From NCBI GenBank assembly GCA_965225955.1, contig CBDDBX010000018.1:1-64000 (forward strand): 64,000 nt of DNA, read 5' to 3'. Below the pieces are notes generated by a model. It was not told the DNA's origin. It searched no databases and saw nothing but the letters and a program-made list of their open reading frames with translations. The DNA comes from CBDDBX01 sp965225955 (GTDB lineage: Bacteria; Acidobacteriota; Aminicenantia; UBA2199). The stretch's first letter is position 1, and the number at the start of each line of letters is the position of its first letter. Both the position numbers and the translations under genes were made by a program. Positions 18,191 to 26,759 of the stretch are shown here, piece after piece.

Positions 18191-18679
18191 ATGTCAGAAA
18201 AAAAGATAGCCATATTTCCCGGTTCCTACGACCCGATAACCCGTGGCCATATAGATATAATAAAGAGGGGTATGAAGATCTTTGATCATATTATAGTTGC
18301 TGCTCTTAAAAATACATCCAAAAAATACCTGTTCTCCATTGATGAAAGAGTAGAAATACTCAAAGAGACTTTTGATAAGTATGACAATGTTGAAGTTGAC
18401 TACTTTGAAGGACTTCTGGTTGATTATGCAAAAGAGAAGAAGGCCCGTACTGTTGTAAGAGGTCTCAGAGCTATTTCAGATTTTGACATGGAGTTCCAGA
18501 TGGCTCTGATGAACAGAAAAATCGATGAAGAATTTGAGACACTGTTTCTGGTTCCTTCAGCCTGTTACTCATTTGTAAGTTCAAGGCTTGTAAAAGAGGT
18601 ATACCAGCTGGGAGGCGAGCTAAGTGCAATGGTTACTCCTCTCGTAGACAGTAAGCTCAGGGAAAAATTCAGAAAATAA
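18191..18679 (+). CDS. coaD: Phosphopantetheine adenylyltransferase
   Basis: A 162-residue enzyme of CoA synthesis that joins 4'-phosphopantetheine and ATP to give dephospho-CoA. The nucleotidyltransferase motif GSYDPITRGHIDII (residues 11-24, with the TxGH signature) is intact. The C-terminal YSFVSSRLVKEV matches the ISSTxVR region, and VVRGLRAISDFDMEFQMALMNR is diagnostic. It begins 2 bases after the kinase-like gene with AGGGAGAA as RBS, so they are translated from one message. Length is typical. Confidence 0.97.
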   Translation: MSEKKIAIFPGSYDPITRGHIDIIKRGMKIFDHIIVAALKNTSKKYLFSIDERVEILKETFDKYDNVEVDYFEGLLVDYAKEKKARTVVRGLRAISDFDMEFQMALMNRKIDEEFETLFLVPSACYSFVSSRLVKEVYQLGGELSAMVTPLVDSKLREKFRK

Positions 18680-18731
18680 TTTATAGAAAAACCTGAACCT
18701 GACAGGCTTTAGCGGAATTTTTTTCACAAAT

Positions 18732-18771
18732 GTTAAGAAAAGGTTAGGTTTGGGTTAATTTTCTGTTTACA
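18732..18771 (+). promoter_or_regulatory. Pho-box-like array of 11-bp direct repeats
   Basis: GTTA-type heptamers start at 18732 (GTTAAGA), 18743 (GTTAGGT), 18754 (GTTAATT) and 18765 (GTTTACA), exactly 11 bases apart with 4-base linkers. This is the architecture of PhoB/PhoP-family operators (7-bp repeats, 11-bp period). The array precedes a Na+/phosphate transporter gene. A TATTAA/TAAAAT -10-like box lies at 18786-18794. The last unit is also half of a CTGTTTA-CA-TAAACAG palindrome (18763-18778). Confidence 0.65.
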
Positions 18772-18885
18772 TAAACAGCTTTTTCTATTAAAATCTCACT
18801 TTAACAAATCGGAATTCATTAATGCCGGAAAATCATCCCGGTTTAGATTTCATATTTATCTGCTTTCGTTTTAAGGAGAATTTTG

Positions 18886-20607
18886 ATGAATTGGCAACAG
18901 ATCATTTTTCAGTGTATTGGTGGCCTCGGCCTCTTCCTGATGGGCATGAAATTCATGTCTGAAGGTATGCAGAAAGCTGCTGGAAACAGATTAAGAAAAA
19001 CCCTTAACTTTCTGACTAAAAACAGATTCATGGCGATTAGTGTAGGTATGTTAATTACCGCAATAATCCAGTCAAGCAGCGCTACCACCGTAATGACAGT
19101 TGGTTTTGTAAATGCTTCTCTTATGAACCTGCAACAGGCAATTGGTGTTGTACTTGGTGCAAATATCGGCACCACAATTACCGGCTGGATAGTCAGTCTC
19201 AAAATTGTTAAATTTGCTCTCCCTCTTATAGGGTGCGGAGTATTTCTGAAATTCTTCAGTAAAAGTGAAAAATGGAAATATGCCGGAGAAATAATCTTTG
19301 GTTTTGGTATCCTTTTCCTGGGTATGCAGACTATGAAAGCAGGCTTTGCTCCTTTAAGAGAATCACCTGACTTTATTGCTTTCTTTACTAAAGTTGACGG
19401 ATCTGGTTTTACTTCAATATTACTTGGTATCCTGATTGGAACAATAACAACAGTTATTGTTCAGTCAAGTTCCGCTACTATTGGTATTACTCTGGCGCTG
19501 GCATCTCAGGGGTTACTTAATTACGAGGGTGCTGTGTCACTTATTCTGGGTGAAAATATCGGCACAACTATTACAGCTATTCTTGCCAGTATTGGCGGTA
19601 ACTTCCACGCCAAACGAGCCGCCGCAGCTCACACTCTTTTTAATGTTCTGGGGGTCTGTACGATATTATCGTTATTCTATCCATTTGTATCTGCAGTCGA
19701 CCATTTTGTTCCCGGTGCAGCTGACATGACAGTATCTACTCAGGCTCAGGTTGAAGAGTTTAAATCGGCTATTGGTACAAAACCTTATATTGAAGCACAT
19801 ATTGCAGCTGTACATACAACATTCAATGTTGCCAATGTTATAATTTTTGCCTTCCTGATTCCATATCTTGCAAAAATCTGTGAAAAGCTGATTCCTGAAT
19901 CCCGTAAAAAAACCTCAAATGGGGTCGCTTTTTCCCATATAGATACTAATGTAGTGGAAACTCCGGCTCTCAGTATAGCTGAAACAGAAAAAGAGCTTAT
20001 GGTTATGGCTGAGATGGTTAGTAAGAATGCCAAACATGTCGATAAGATACTAAATGACGAAAAACCAAATATAAGCAAACTCTGCGATAAGGTTATGACC
20101 AATGAGAAGGTTATTGACGACTATCAGAAATCGATTGTGGACTTCCTGGTCAGCCTCTCTTCAAACTCAATATCTGAAACTCACGCAAACCATATTGGTA
20201 ACTATATAACTTTCTCACACAACCTTGAGAAGTTTGCTGATCATCTTGAACATGTTGCCAAAGCATTTGATAAACTCCACAGAGATACTATTGAGTTCTC
20301 ATCAGAAGCGATGCAGCATATTGTAGATATTTTTGCAGATAATCTGAACTATTTTGAAAGATCAATGACGGCTTTTACAGAGAGTATTGAGCCTCAGAGC
20401 TTTATGGATAGTACTCATGTTATTAACAGAAGAATAAAAAAGATGATAAAGCATGCCAAAATCACACATTTTGACAGAATCAGTAAAAAAACCTGTAACA
20501 ACAGAACTGCGATCTACTATATAGATGTTCTTAACTACCTGGATGGTATGAGATCACAGGCTTACAATATTGCAGAAGTAACCTCCGGTACAAAATTCGG
20601 AGGTTAA
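18886..20607 (+). CDS. Na+/phosphate cotransporter family protein with PhoU-like tail
   Basis: A 573-residue inner-membrane protein. The two inverted repeats each carry the QSSSAT signature of NptA/PNaS transporters (IIQSSSATTVMTVGF near residue 63 and VIVQSSSATIGITLAL near 193), with GANIGTTITG and GENIGTTITA after each. About 350 residues of membrane segments are followed by a soluble helical PhoU-like domain (about 365-560). It imports phosphate with sodium. The ATG at 18886 is preferred over TTG three bases upstream, with AAGGAG 8 bases before. The Pho-like repeats upstream suggest induction by phosphate limitation. Confidence 0.94.
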   Translation: MNWQQIIFQCIGGLGLFLMGMKFMSEGMQKAAGNRLRKTLNFLTKNRFMAISVGMLITAIIQSSSATTVMTVGFVNASLMNLQQAIGVVLGANIGTTITGWIVSLKIVKFALPLIGCGVFLKFFSKSEKWKYAGEIIFGFGILFLGMQTMKAGFAPLRESPDFIAFFTKVDGSGFTSILLGILIGTITTVIVQSSSATIGITLALASQGLLNYEGAVSLILGENIGTTITAILASIGGNFHAKRAAAAHTLFNVLGVCTILSLFYPFVSAVDHFVPGAADMTVSTQAQVEEFKSAIGTKPYIEAHIAAVHTTFNVANVIIFAFLIPYLAKICEKLIPESRKKTSNGVAFSHIDTNVVETPALSIAETEKELMVMAEMVSKNAKHVDKILNDEKPNISKLCDKVMTNEKVIDDYQKSIVDFLVSLSSNSISETHANHIGNYITFSHNLEKFADHLEHVAKAFDKLHRDTIEFSSEAMQHIVDIFADNLNYFERSMTAFTESIEPQSFMDSTHVINRRIKKMIKHAKITHFDRISKKTCNNRTAIYYIDVLNYLDGMRSQAYNIAEVTSGTKFGG

Positions 20608-20619
20608 TCAGAAAAAGCA

Positions 20620-20645
20620 GAGGCAGTCATATCAGTGACTGCCTC
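20620..20645. terminator. Bidirectional terminator between Na/Pi gene and citF
   Basis: GAGGCAGTCA-TATCAG-TGACTGCCTC is a perfect 10-bp stem with a 6-base loop between converging genes. AT-rich tracts flank both sides. The GAGGCAGT stem word recurs in the terminator at 60.4 kb. Confidence 0.85.
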
Positions 20646-20656
20646 ATTATGATTAA

Positions 20657-22216
20657 TTATTTTATTTTCTTAATTGTATCCAGCAAAGATCCATCTCTCC
20701 ACTCAACAACGTGAACAACTTCATCTGTAGTTTCCGGCTTAACAGGAAGAGTTCCAAAAGTCTCAGCTTTTCTGACAGAAAGTTCATGAAGCTCTTCAAT
20801 TGAAACCAGTTTAACTCCTTCTCTTTCTGCAAATTCAGTTACTGCCTCTTTATAAGAAGATTTACCAGCAGGGTTAACTGCTGCATACTCCTCAGTTACC
20901 ACTACATCTATTACTTCACCCGGAGTAGTTCTTGTGTACACCTTATCCACTACTTTAGGGAAACCTTTACCATCTTTACCTGTTGCAAGAGGCAGGAACA
21001 TTATAGTCATATCTGCACCAGCCGCAACATCCTGACCACCACCGATACCACCTATGATACGGCCATTTGCACAAACAGTATTAACATTGAATCCCAGATC
21101 AACCTCCAGAGCTGAAAGAACCGCCACATCAAGCATATTCACAGCAGCTTCTTTATTTGCAACAGAGGCATAATAACCAGCAGATATTTCATTATGAAAA
21201 GGATTGTTAAGAAGTGACTCAACTACCTTATCACTTGGTTCAAACAGCTGACCATGCATGAGATATTTCAACGTTCCCTCATCCAGCATATCCACATGCA
21301 TACTGGTAACCCCTCCAATTGCAAAATTAGCCTGGGTTTTCTGCTCCTTAAGCATCTTTCTGATATTATCGAGAACTATCAGACCTGCTCCGCTTCCTAC
21401 CTGAAAATTAAAGCCTTCCTTAACTACACCAGAAGCTTTCATCACTCTTGTGACACTCTCTGCAATTGTACAATTGAAAGTTTTTGATCTGATCTTTTCC
21501 AGATCAAGAGTGCCGGAACCTATACCTGCAGCCAGTCCGGGGTCATCCATCTGTACAACAAAATCAACTTTCTCCATTGATATTGCAGCTGGCATTATAA
21601 GGGATTTACTGACAGTTCCTGCAAGAAGACATACATAATCAGCGTACTCAGCATCTGCTGCAAAAAGCCCTACAGGACCACACCAGTGCTCACTTTTCCC
21701 CATCATACCATTGGCATTACCATGTACATCTGCAATAGGTACAGGACCAAAAGCCACCTTTACTTTTACTTCACCTGTCTGCAGTTTTCTTACTCTGTTA
21801 CCGTGAGAGAACCCTACAGTCTGCCATGGCAGAAAATCTCCCTTTACAACATGAGCTCCAAGTTTGCGGTACACATTACCATAAATCCCCCCAATAACAC
21901 CATCTCTGTATGCTTCAAAAAGCCAGGGATCAGTATTATCAAACATAGCATTACCATAAATAATGACTCCTCTTTTGCCTTTTGCCCTTAAGGTATCCAC
22001 AATATACTTCAGTCCATTATCACCGGTTCTGTAGTAGTGAGGATAAGAGATTACATCCCCATCGTTGATGATCTCCATTACTGCATCAAGAGATGTGAGT
22101 TTACTGAGACCAGAAGGAATAGGAGAAGCTCCTCTTCTGGTGGTTAATGTTGATGAATAAGTTTCACTGTTGAAAGCTGTAGAAAAAGGCTCATAAACCT
22201 TTCCGTTGAATTTCAT
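20657..22216 (-). CDS. citF: Citrate lyase alpha subunit-like CoA transferase (orphan)
   Basis: A 519-residue homologue of CitF, the citrate:acetyl-ACP transferase subunit. Matching regions include FGPVPIADVHGNANG, FNFQVGSGAGLIVLDN, FAIGGVTSMHVDMLDEG, NPFHNEISAGYYAS, LSALEVDLGFNVN and the C-terminal VVEWRDGSLLDTIKKIK. The start at MKFNGKVYE is preferred because TTTGGAGG lies 7-8 bases before it. A longer frame to 22267 has no RBS. No citE, citD, citC, citG or citX is visible nearby, which is unusual because these normally form one cluster. It could act with genes elsewhere or have moved to another acyl-CoA transfer reaction. Converges on the phosphate transporter gene. Confidence 0.88.
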   Translation of the reverse strand: MKFNGKVYEPFSTAFNSETYSSTLTTRRGASPIPSGLSKLTSLDAVMEIINDGDVISYPHYYRTGDNGLKYIVDTLRAKGKRGVIIYGNAMFDNTDPWLFEAYRDGVIGGIYGNVYRKLGAHVVKGDFLPWQTVGFSHGNRVRKLQTGEVKVKVAFGPVPIADVHGNANGMMGKSEHWCGPVGLFAADAEYADYVCLLAGTVSKSLIMPAAISMEKVDFVVQMDDPGLAAGIGSGTLDLEKIRSKTFNCTIAESVTRVMKASGVVKEGFNFQVGSGAGLIVLDNIRKMLKEQKTQANFAIGGVTSMHVDMLDEGTLKYLMHGQLFEPSDKVVESLLNNPFHNEISAGYYASVANKEAAVNMLDVAVLSALEVDLGFNVNTVCANGRIIGGIGGGQDVAAGADMTIMFLPLATGKDGKGFPKVVDKVYTRTTPGEVIDVVVTEEYAAVNPAGKSSYKEAVTEFAEREGVKLVSIEELHELSVRKAETFGTLPVKPETTDEVVHVVEWRDGSLLDTIKKIK

Positions 22217-22345
22217 AGTTCCCTCCAAATCAAAAAACAGAATAGTACAGAGAGATTTTTTTTTCAATTTCCCAACAACTCATATCAAAAAGATTTTAAA
22301 ATTTTGAAAAAGATGCAAATTTTAAAGAGTTTGTACAATAACACG

Positions 22346-22473
22346 GACTTACACAAACCAGCACTGACATACCTGCCTTAAAATTCTGCAGGAATATACA
22401 ATAAAATTATTCGTTAAAATGTTGTGCCAGATTATGATGTCACAGGAAGCATCAATCTTATTTTGTGTAAGTC
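22346..22473. repeat. Possible MITE-like element with 12-bp inverted ends
   Basis: GACTTACACAAA at 22346-22357 is the exact inverse of TTTGTGTAAGTC at 22462-22473. They enclose 104 bases without a gene, with an inner CCTGC...GCAGG pair. The ends resemble termini of some IS256-type elements (impression from memory). It lies between the citF promoter side and the larB 3' end. No transposase is inside. Confidence 0.4.
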
Positions 22474-22487
22474 AGTGACAGTCAGTA

Positions 22488-23264
22488 TCAGTCCGAATTC
22501 TTTTGCTTCTGTGTTTCTTCTATCTTCCGGTTTATGAGTGTTGCCTGGCATGCTGCACCAAAACCGTTATCGATATTAACTACAGCAACTCCACCTGAAC
22601 ATGAGTTGAGCATACTCATCAGAGGTGCAAGGCCGTCAAAAGCAGCTCCATAACCAACTGAAGTAGGAACTGCAATTACTGGAGTTGATGTTAAACCTGC
22701 AACTACTGATGGAAGTGCTCCATCCATTCCAGCCACAACTATTACAGTGGAATAGTTTTTAAATTCCGGCGCTTTATCAAGTATCCTTGCAAGACATGCA
22801 ACACCTGCATCGTAGAAACGTTCCACTCTGTTTCCAAAGAACTTAAGACTGAGTACTGCCTCTTCTGCAACTGGTTCATCAGAAGCTCCTGCAGAAACAA
22901 CGAGAACCGGTAAATCCATTGGTGGTTCTGTCGGTGTACCCAATATGCCCACACCGGAAACAGGATAGTATTTCAGATCATACTCCTCTCTGAGAATCTC
23001 TCCGTTTTCTTTACTAAGCCTGGTTATAAGAAGAGCATCACCAATACTCTTATATTTATCTAATATAGATCTAAGTTGCTCAATACTTTTACCCGCTCCA
23101 TATACAGCTTCCGGCAGACCACGTCTCAGTTTTCTATGGTGATCTATCTTTATGCCATCAAGCTTTGAATAGGGATAATTACTGATAAAATCGAGAAACT
23201 CTTTCTCACTTATCTGATTTCTCTTCAGCTGGCCTGTTTTTTCTTCCAGGATTGTATCTTTCAT
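22488..23264 (-). CDS. larB: Nickel-pincer cofactor biosynthesis protein LarB
   Basis: A 258-residue AIR-carboxylase-like enzyme. In known systems LarB carboxylates nicotinic acid adenine dinucleotide and releases AMP, giving the precursor of the nickel-pincer cofactor. Diagnostic stretches are FDNYPYSK-like YPYSKLDGIKIDHHRK, GLPEAVYGAGKS, TARDxxA-like LITRLSKENGE, VVSAGASDEPVAEEA, VVVAGMDGALPSVVAGL and PTSVGYGAAFDGLAPLMSMLNSC. The start at MKDTILEEK fits the family length. It overlaps the end of the upstream DUF362 gene by 59 bases. No larC, larE or larA is present in the window. Confidence 0.92.
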   Translation of the reverse strand: MKDTILEEKTGQLKRNQISEKEFLDFISNYPYSKLDGIKIDHHRKLRRGLPEAVYGAGKSIEQLRSILDKYKSIGDALLITRLSKENGEILREEYDLKYYPVSGVGILGTPTEPPMDLPVLVVSAGASDEPVAEEAVLSLKFFGNRVERFYDAGVACLARILDKAPEFKNYSTVIVVAGMDGALPSVVAGLTSTPVIAVPTSVGYGAAFDGLAPLMSMLNSCSGGVAVVNIDNGFGAACQATLINRKIEETQKQKNSD

Positions 23265-24237
23265 TGCCGTTTTTCCCGCCTTTACGAAATTTACGATTAT
23301 CTCCACCACCATTTGAATAGCGCTGTTTCTGGAACACCGGATGAGGTCTGTATGGAAATTTAACTGTTGCAGGTTCAACACCATTAACTATAGTCCAGCG
23401 ATTATGCCCCAGTTTCATCTCATTGGCATACTTAATATATGAGATAGAGTTTACATCCATTCCCATAACAAAAGCTGTGAGAGAATCAGCAAGAACAATA
23501 TCTTCTGAAGCTACTGCAAATCCGTGAAAAACAGGACTACCCTTAACGGGACCTTTACCTTCCATACCATACAATCCATCAATTATTGCAAGATTGGGCT
23601 TAACGGCTTCCAGAAGAGTTGCAAAATTCTTACCTGCCATATCAGCAGTTTTCTGGAATCTGTCATTGTTTACATTTCCCAGTTTCCTCATATCGTTTGG
23701 AGTTGTTCCGTGCATAAAAGCTCTGTGTTCAGGCTGAACAAAACCCAGCATATTTGGAATAGACATAACAGCTGGAAAAAGATTGTGAGTTTTTGGAGGT
23801 ACAACAGAGATAAGATAATCGGCTTCAAGCTCTGCAACTGCAGCTTCTCTTTCACCGGCAATGGTATTTACCTTTATTCTCTTACTATGAGGCAGTTCAT
23901 CAAGGTTAACAAGTTTCGCACCATTAAGTTCCACCTCTTTATATCTGAATTTATAAAGAATTTCCCAGGTTGAAGTATTTGAATAGTATGCACCATCAGA
24001 TCCTTCAGCAACTAAAATATCTGAAATACCAAAATGGTCCTTAAGATAGAAAATAAGTGATTCCACTGTTTCATAATGGGTATTTGCATACCTCTCTCTG
24101 GGACCTGAAAGATTTATCTTAATCGCAACCTTATCTGAAGGTTTAAGAGTCAGCTCAGGAGATATGGTATCCATAATCTTCTTCACAATGCAACTCTGTC
24201 TTGTCTCTTTTATTAACGCTATTGCTTTTTTATCCAT
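23206..24237 (-). CDS. DUF362 domain-containing protein
   Basis: A 343-residue protein of the DUF362 family (GPRERYANTHYETVESLIFYL, VAEGSDGAYYSNTSTWEIL, ADYLISVVPPKTHN, SIPNMLGFVQPEHR, LAIIDGLYGMEGKGP, ADSLTAFVMGMD). The biochemical role of DUF362 is not established. No CxxC ferredoxin clusters are seen, although many relatives have them. The C-terminal 45 residues are a Gly/Asn/Lys/Arg-rich tail. The 3' end overlaps larB by 59 bases, so expression is coupled. An AAGG site is about 14 bases before the ATG, which is far. TATAAT lies about 40 bases upstream. Confidence 0.85.
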   Translation of the reverse strand: MDKKAIALIKETRQSCIVKKIMDTISPELTLKPSDKVAIKINLSGPRERYANTHYETVESLIFYLKDHFGISDILVAEGSDGAYYSNTSTWEILYKFRYKEVELNGAKLVNLDELPHSKRIKVNTIAGEREAAVAELEADYLISVVPPKTHNLFPAVMSIPNMLGFVQPEHRAFMHGTTPNDMRKLGNVNNDRFQKTADMAGKNFATLLEAVKPNLAIIDGLYGMEGKGPVKGSPVFHGFAVASEDIVLADSLTAFVMGMDVNSISYIKYANEMKLGHNRWTIVNGVEPATVKFPYRPHPVFQKQRYSNGGGDNRKFRKGGKNGNERYNPGRKNRPAEEKSDK

Positions 24238-24334
24238 ATATTAATACTCATCCTTTTAATCTCAGATTATTATAGCACCCCCAATAATAAAATAAAAATT
24301 CCCTTAACCTAAGGGTTTGAAATTAAAATAACGA

Positions 24335-24363
24335 TTGAAGTGAAAATCCCGTACTACTATAAT
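24335..24363 (+). promoter_or_regulatory. Promoter of the S46 peptidase gene
   Basis: TTGAAG at 24335-24340, a 17-base spacer and TATAAT at 24358-24363. This leaves a leader of about 29 bases. A CCCTTA-ACC-TAAGGG inverted repeat (24301-24315) lies just upstream, between this and the divergent DUF362 gene. Confidence 0.75.
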
Positions 24364-24398
24364 ATTTTTTGACAATTCAATATTAACCAGGAGAGAAA

Positions 24399-26537
24399 AT
24401 GAGAAAATTAACATCGATTCTAGTGGTTTTGATCATGCTTACTATGGTCACACCAGCAGAAGAGGGTATGTGGCTTCTGTCACAGCTTAAACATCTTAAG
24501 CTGAAAGAAAAGGGATTTAAAATTTCCCCTTCAGATATCTACAACCCCAACAAACCATGTATAGCAAATGCTATTGTTAATCTTGGCGGAGGTACAGCTG
24601 AGGTAGTATCAGAAAATGGTCTTATTCTGACAAATCATCATGTTGCTTTTGGAGCAGTTCAGAGAGCATCTACAAAAGGCACCGATTATATAACAAACGG
24701 CTTCCTTGCAAAAAACTATACTGAAGAGATTGAAGCACCTGGTTACTCAGCCAGCATTCTTCAGAAAATGGAAGATGTAACAGCAAAGTTCCGTAAATAC
24801 AACAAAATAAAAGATCATGTAAAAAGACAGAAAGCTATTCGTAAAGCTATCAAGAAAATTACTGACAAAATTGAGAAAAAAGGTAAAGATATTTCCGCAA
24901 GAGTAGTAAGCATGTTCAGCGGAAGCCAGTATATTCTCTTTGTTCACAAAAGATTTGATGACGTAAGAGTAGTATATGTACCACCTGCAGCAATCGGTAA
25001 TTATGGTGGAGATATCGATAACTGGATGTGGCCAAGACATACTGGTGACTTCTCATTTATGAGAATCTATATGGCACCGGATGGTACAGGTAGAGCTTTT
25101 CATAAAGACAATGTTCCTTATAAACCAGCTTACTGGTTGAAAATAGCAAAAGATGGCCTGAAACCTGGAGATCAGACTTTCATTATGGGTTATCCTGGAA
25201 GAACTACAAGATATAAGACTTCTGCTTCTGTTGCAGAAAGATTCAAACATGGTTATCCTGCTTCAATCAAACTCTTTAAAGAAGTTATTGAGCTTCTGGA
25301 GTCTTATGCCAAAGATTCACAGATAGCAAGAGCTAAAGTTGCAGGTCTCCATAAAGGCCTTAACAATGCCATGAAGAACTATCAGGGTAATGTTGAAGGT
25401 ATGGAAAGGATTAAATTCCTTGAAGGTAAACTGGCCTATGAAAAAGAGCTCACAGAGTTTCTTGCTTCAAAACCTGAATTAAACAAAAAGTATGGCAATG
25501 TACTTAAAGATATCAGAGCGATGTATGCTGGTCTTGATAAGACAAGAGACAAAGAACGCCTGATGAACATTGGTATCAGATTGAGTGGAACACTATTCTC
25601 TACTGCTTCAAACGCATATCTAACTGCTAAAGAACGTGAAAAACCAAAAAAAGAGAGAGATCCTGGTTTTTCTGAAAAGAGAATTAAAAGAGGAGTTAAA
25701 CGTCTGCAGTACTCATACATGTCATTCTACGAACCTGTTGACAAAGCTCTTTTAACAAAAAATCTGAAAGCAGCTCTTGCTCTTCCTGAAGGATCAAAAA
25801 TTAAAGGTCTTGAAGAGTTCTTTAAAAAGAACGGACTAACAGTAGAACAGTTTGTTGAAAAGGCTTTTAAAAACACAAAACTGAAAGATGTTAAATTTGC
25901 AAAATCCCTCTATTCAAAGAGTTCAAAAGCTCTTGAAGCTATGAATGAGCCACTGATCAATCTTGCAAAAGCTCTCTATACAGATATCGAAATGATGAAA
26001 AAGAGCAACGAAAAATTCAGTGCCAGAGTTGTTGATCTGAGAAAGAAATATATTGCATCACTTAAAGCCTGGAAAGGTAAAGTACTGGCTCCTGATGCAA
26101 ACAGCACTATCAGATTCTCCTGTGGTGAAGTTGCTGGTTATAAACCTAAAGACGCTGTATGGTACAAACCTTTTACAACAATTAAAGGTATGCTGGAAAA
26201 AGATACTGGAAAAAAACCTTTCAACGTACCTGCAGGTATCAAAAAGCTCTATGCTGCAAAAGATTTCGGCAGATGGGCAGATCCTGCTATGAAAGATGTA
26301 CCGATAGCATTTACTCATAAAGTAGACAGCACAGGCGGCAACAGTGGTAGTCCTGTTCTGAATGCAAAAGGTGAAATGATTGGTATCCTTTTTGATGGTA
26401 ACTATGAAGCAATGACTGGTGACTGGAAGTATGACGGCGCTATTCAGAGAACTATCTCTGTTGATATCCGTTATGTTCTCTTTGTTACAGAGAAACTTGC
26501 TAAAGCAACAAATATCATGAAAGAACTGGGTCTCTAA
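24399..26537 (+). CDS. S46 family dipeptidyl-peptidase (DPP7-like)
   Basis: A 712-residue periplasmic serine peptidase that removes N-terminal dipeptides. A signal peptide covers 1-20. Chymotrypsin-like triad parts are visible: His in LTNHHVAFGA (H81; the family usually has NHHC), Asp in GGDIDNWMWPRHTGDF and Ser in TGGNSGSPVLN (S649). The residue 18 positions after the serine is glycine (FDGNYE). In characterised enzymes glycine there marks DPP7-type hydrophobic P1 preference and arginine marks DPP11-type acidic preference, so DPP7-like specificity is inferred. AGGAG precedes the ATG. It probably works with the tricorn-like and M43 proteases in peptide feeding. Confidence 0.94.
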   Translation: MRKLTSILVVLIMLTMVTPAEEGMWLLSQLKHLKLKEKGFKISPSDIYNPNKPCIANAIVNLGGGTAEVVSENGLILTNHHVAFGAVQRASTKGTDYITNGFLAKNYTEEIEAPGYSASILQKMEDVTAKFRKYNKIKDHVKRQKAIRKAIKKITDKIEKKGKDISARVVSMFSGSQYILFVHKRFDDVRVVYVPPAAIGNYGGDIDNWMWPRHTGDFSFMRIYMAPDGTGRAFHKDNVPYKPAYWLKIAKDGLKPGDQTFIMGYPGRTTRYKTSASVAERFKHGYPASIKLFKEVIELLESYAKDSQIARAKVAGLHKGLNNAMKNYQGNVEGMERIKFLEGKLAYEKELTEFLASKPELNKKYGNVLKDIRAMYAGLDKTRDKERLMNIGIRLSGTLFSTASNAYLTAKEREKPKKERDPGFSEKRIKRGVKRLQYSYMSFYEPVDKALLTKNLKAALALPEGSKIKGLEEFFKKNGLTVEQFVEKAFKNTKLKDVKFAKSLYSKSSKALEAMNEPLINLAKALYTDIEMMKKSNEKFSARVVDLRKKYIASLKAWKGKVLAPDANSTIRFSCGEVAGYKPKDAVWYKPFTTIKGMLEKDTGKKPFNVPAGIKKLYAAKDFGRWADPAMKDVPIAFTHKVDSTGGNSGSPVLNAKGEMIGILFDGNYEAMTGDWKYDGAIQRTISVDIRYVLFVTEKLAKATNIMKELGL

Positions 26538-26561
26538 ACCCAGCTTTCAATTCAATACAGT

Positions 26562-26582
26562 GCGGGCTTTTTAAGTCCGCAT
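26562..26582 (+). terminator. Terminator after the S46 gene
   Basis: TGCGGGCTT-TTT-AAGTCCGCA is a 9-bp stem with one G-T pair and a 3-base loop, 25 bases after the stop. The T-tract is short. Confidence 0.6.
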
Positions 26583-26589
26583 TACTTAT

Positions 26590-26598
26590 GGGGACAGG
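26590..26598 (+). repeat. GGGGACAGG word, intergenic copy 2
   Basis: GGGGACAGGCCGGAATTATTT, with an A-rich run further on. It lies just after the S46 terminator in the gap before the hypothetical gene. Confidence 0.6.
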
Positions 26599-26759
26599 CC
26601 GGAATTATTTGTCAGAAAAAATGAATTAAAACATCAGGCACTTCATCTGAACTATTAATCCTTTTTATAAAGACATGTTCGGTTATAAATCTGATTGAAG
26701 TTTATGTTTTTGAGATATGTATATGTTCAGTCTGTTTCCGTCGGCCTATCTGACAGGAA

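Noticed and set aside
18763..18785. CTGTTTA-CA-TAAACAG followed by CTTTTT as a terminator of coaD
   Set aside because: The stem is AT-rich with a 2-base loop and its left arm is one of the 11-bp Pho-like repeats; a regulatory reading is preferred, though termination is not excluded.
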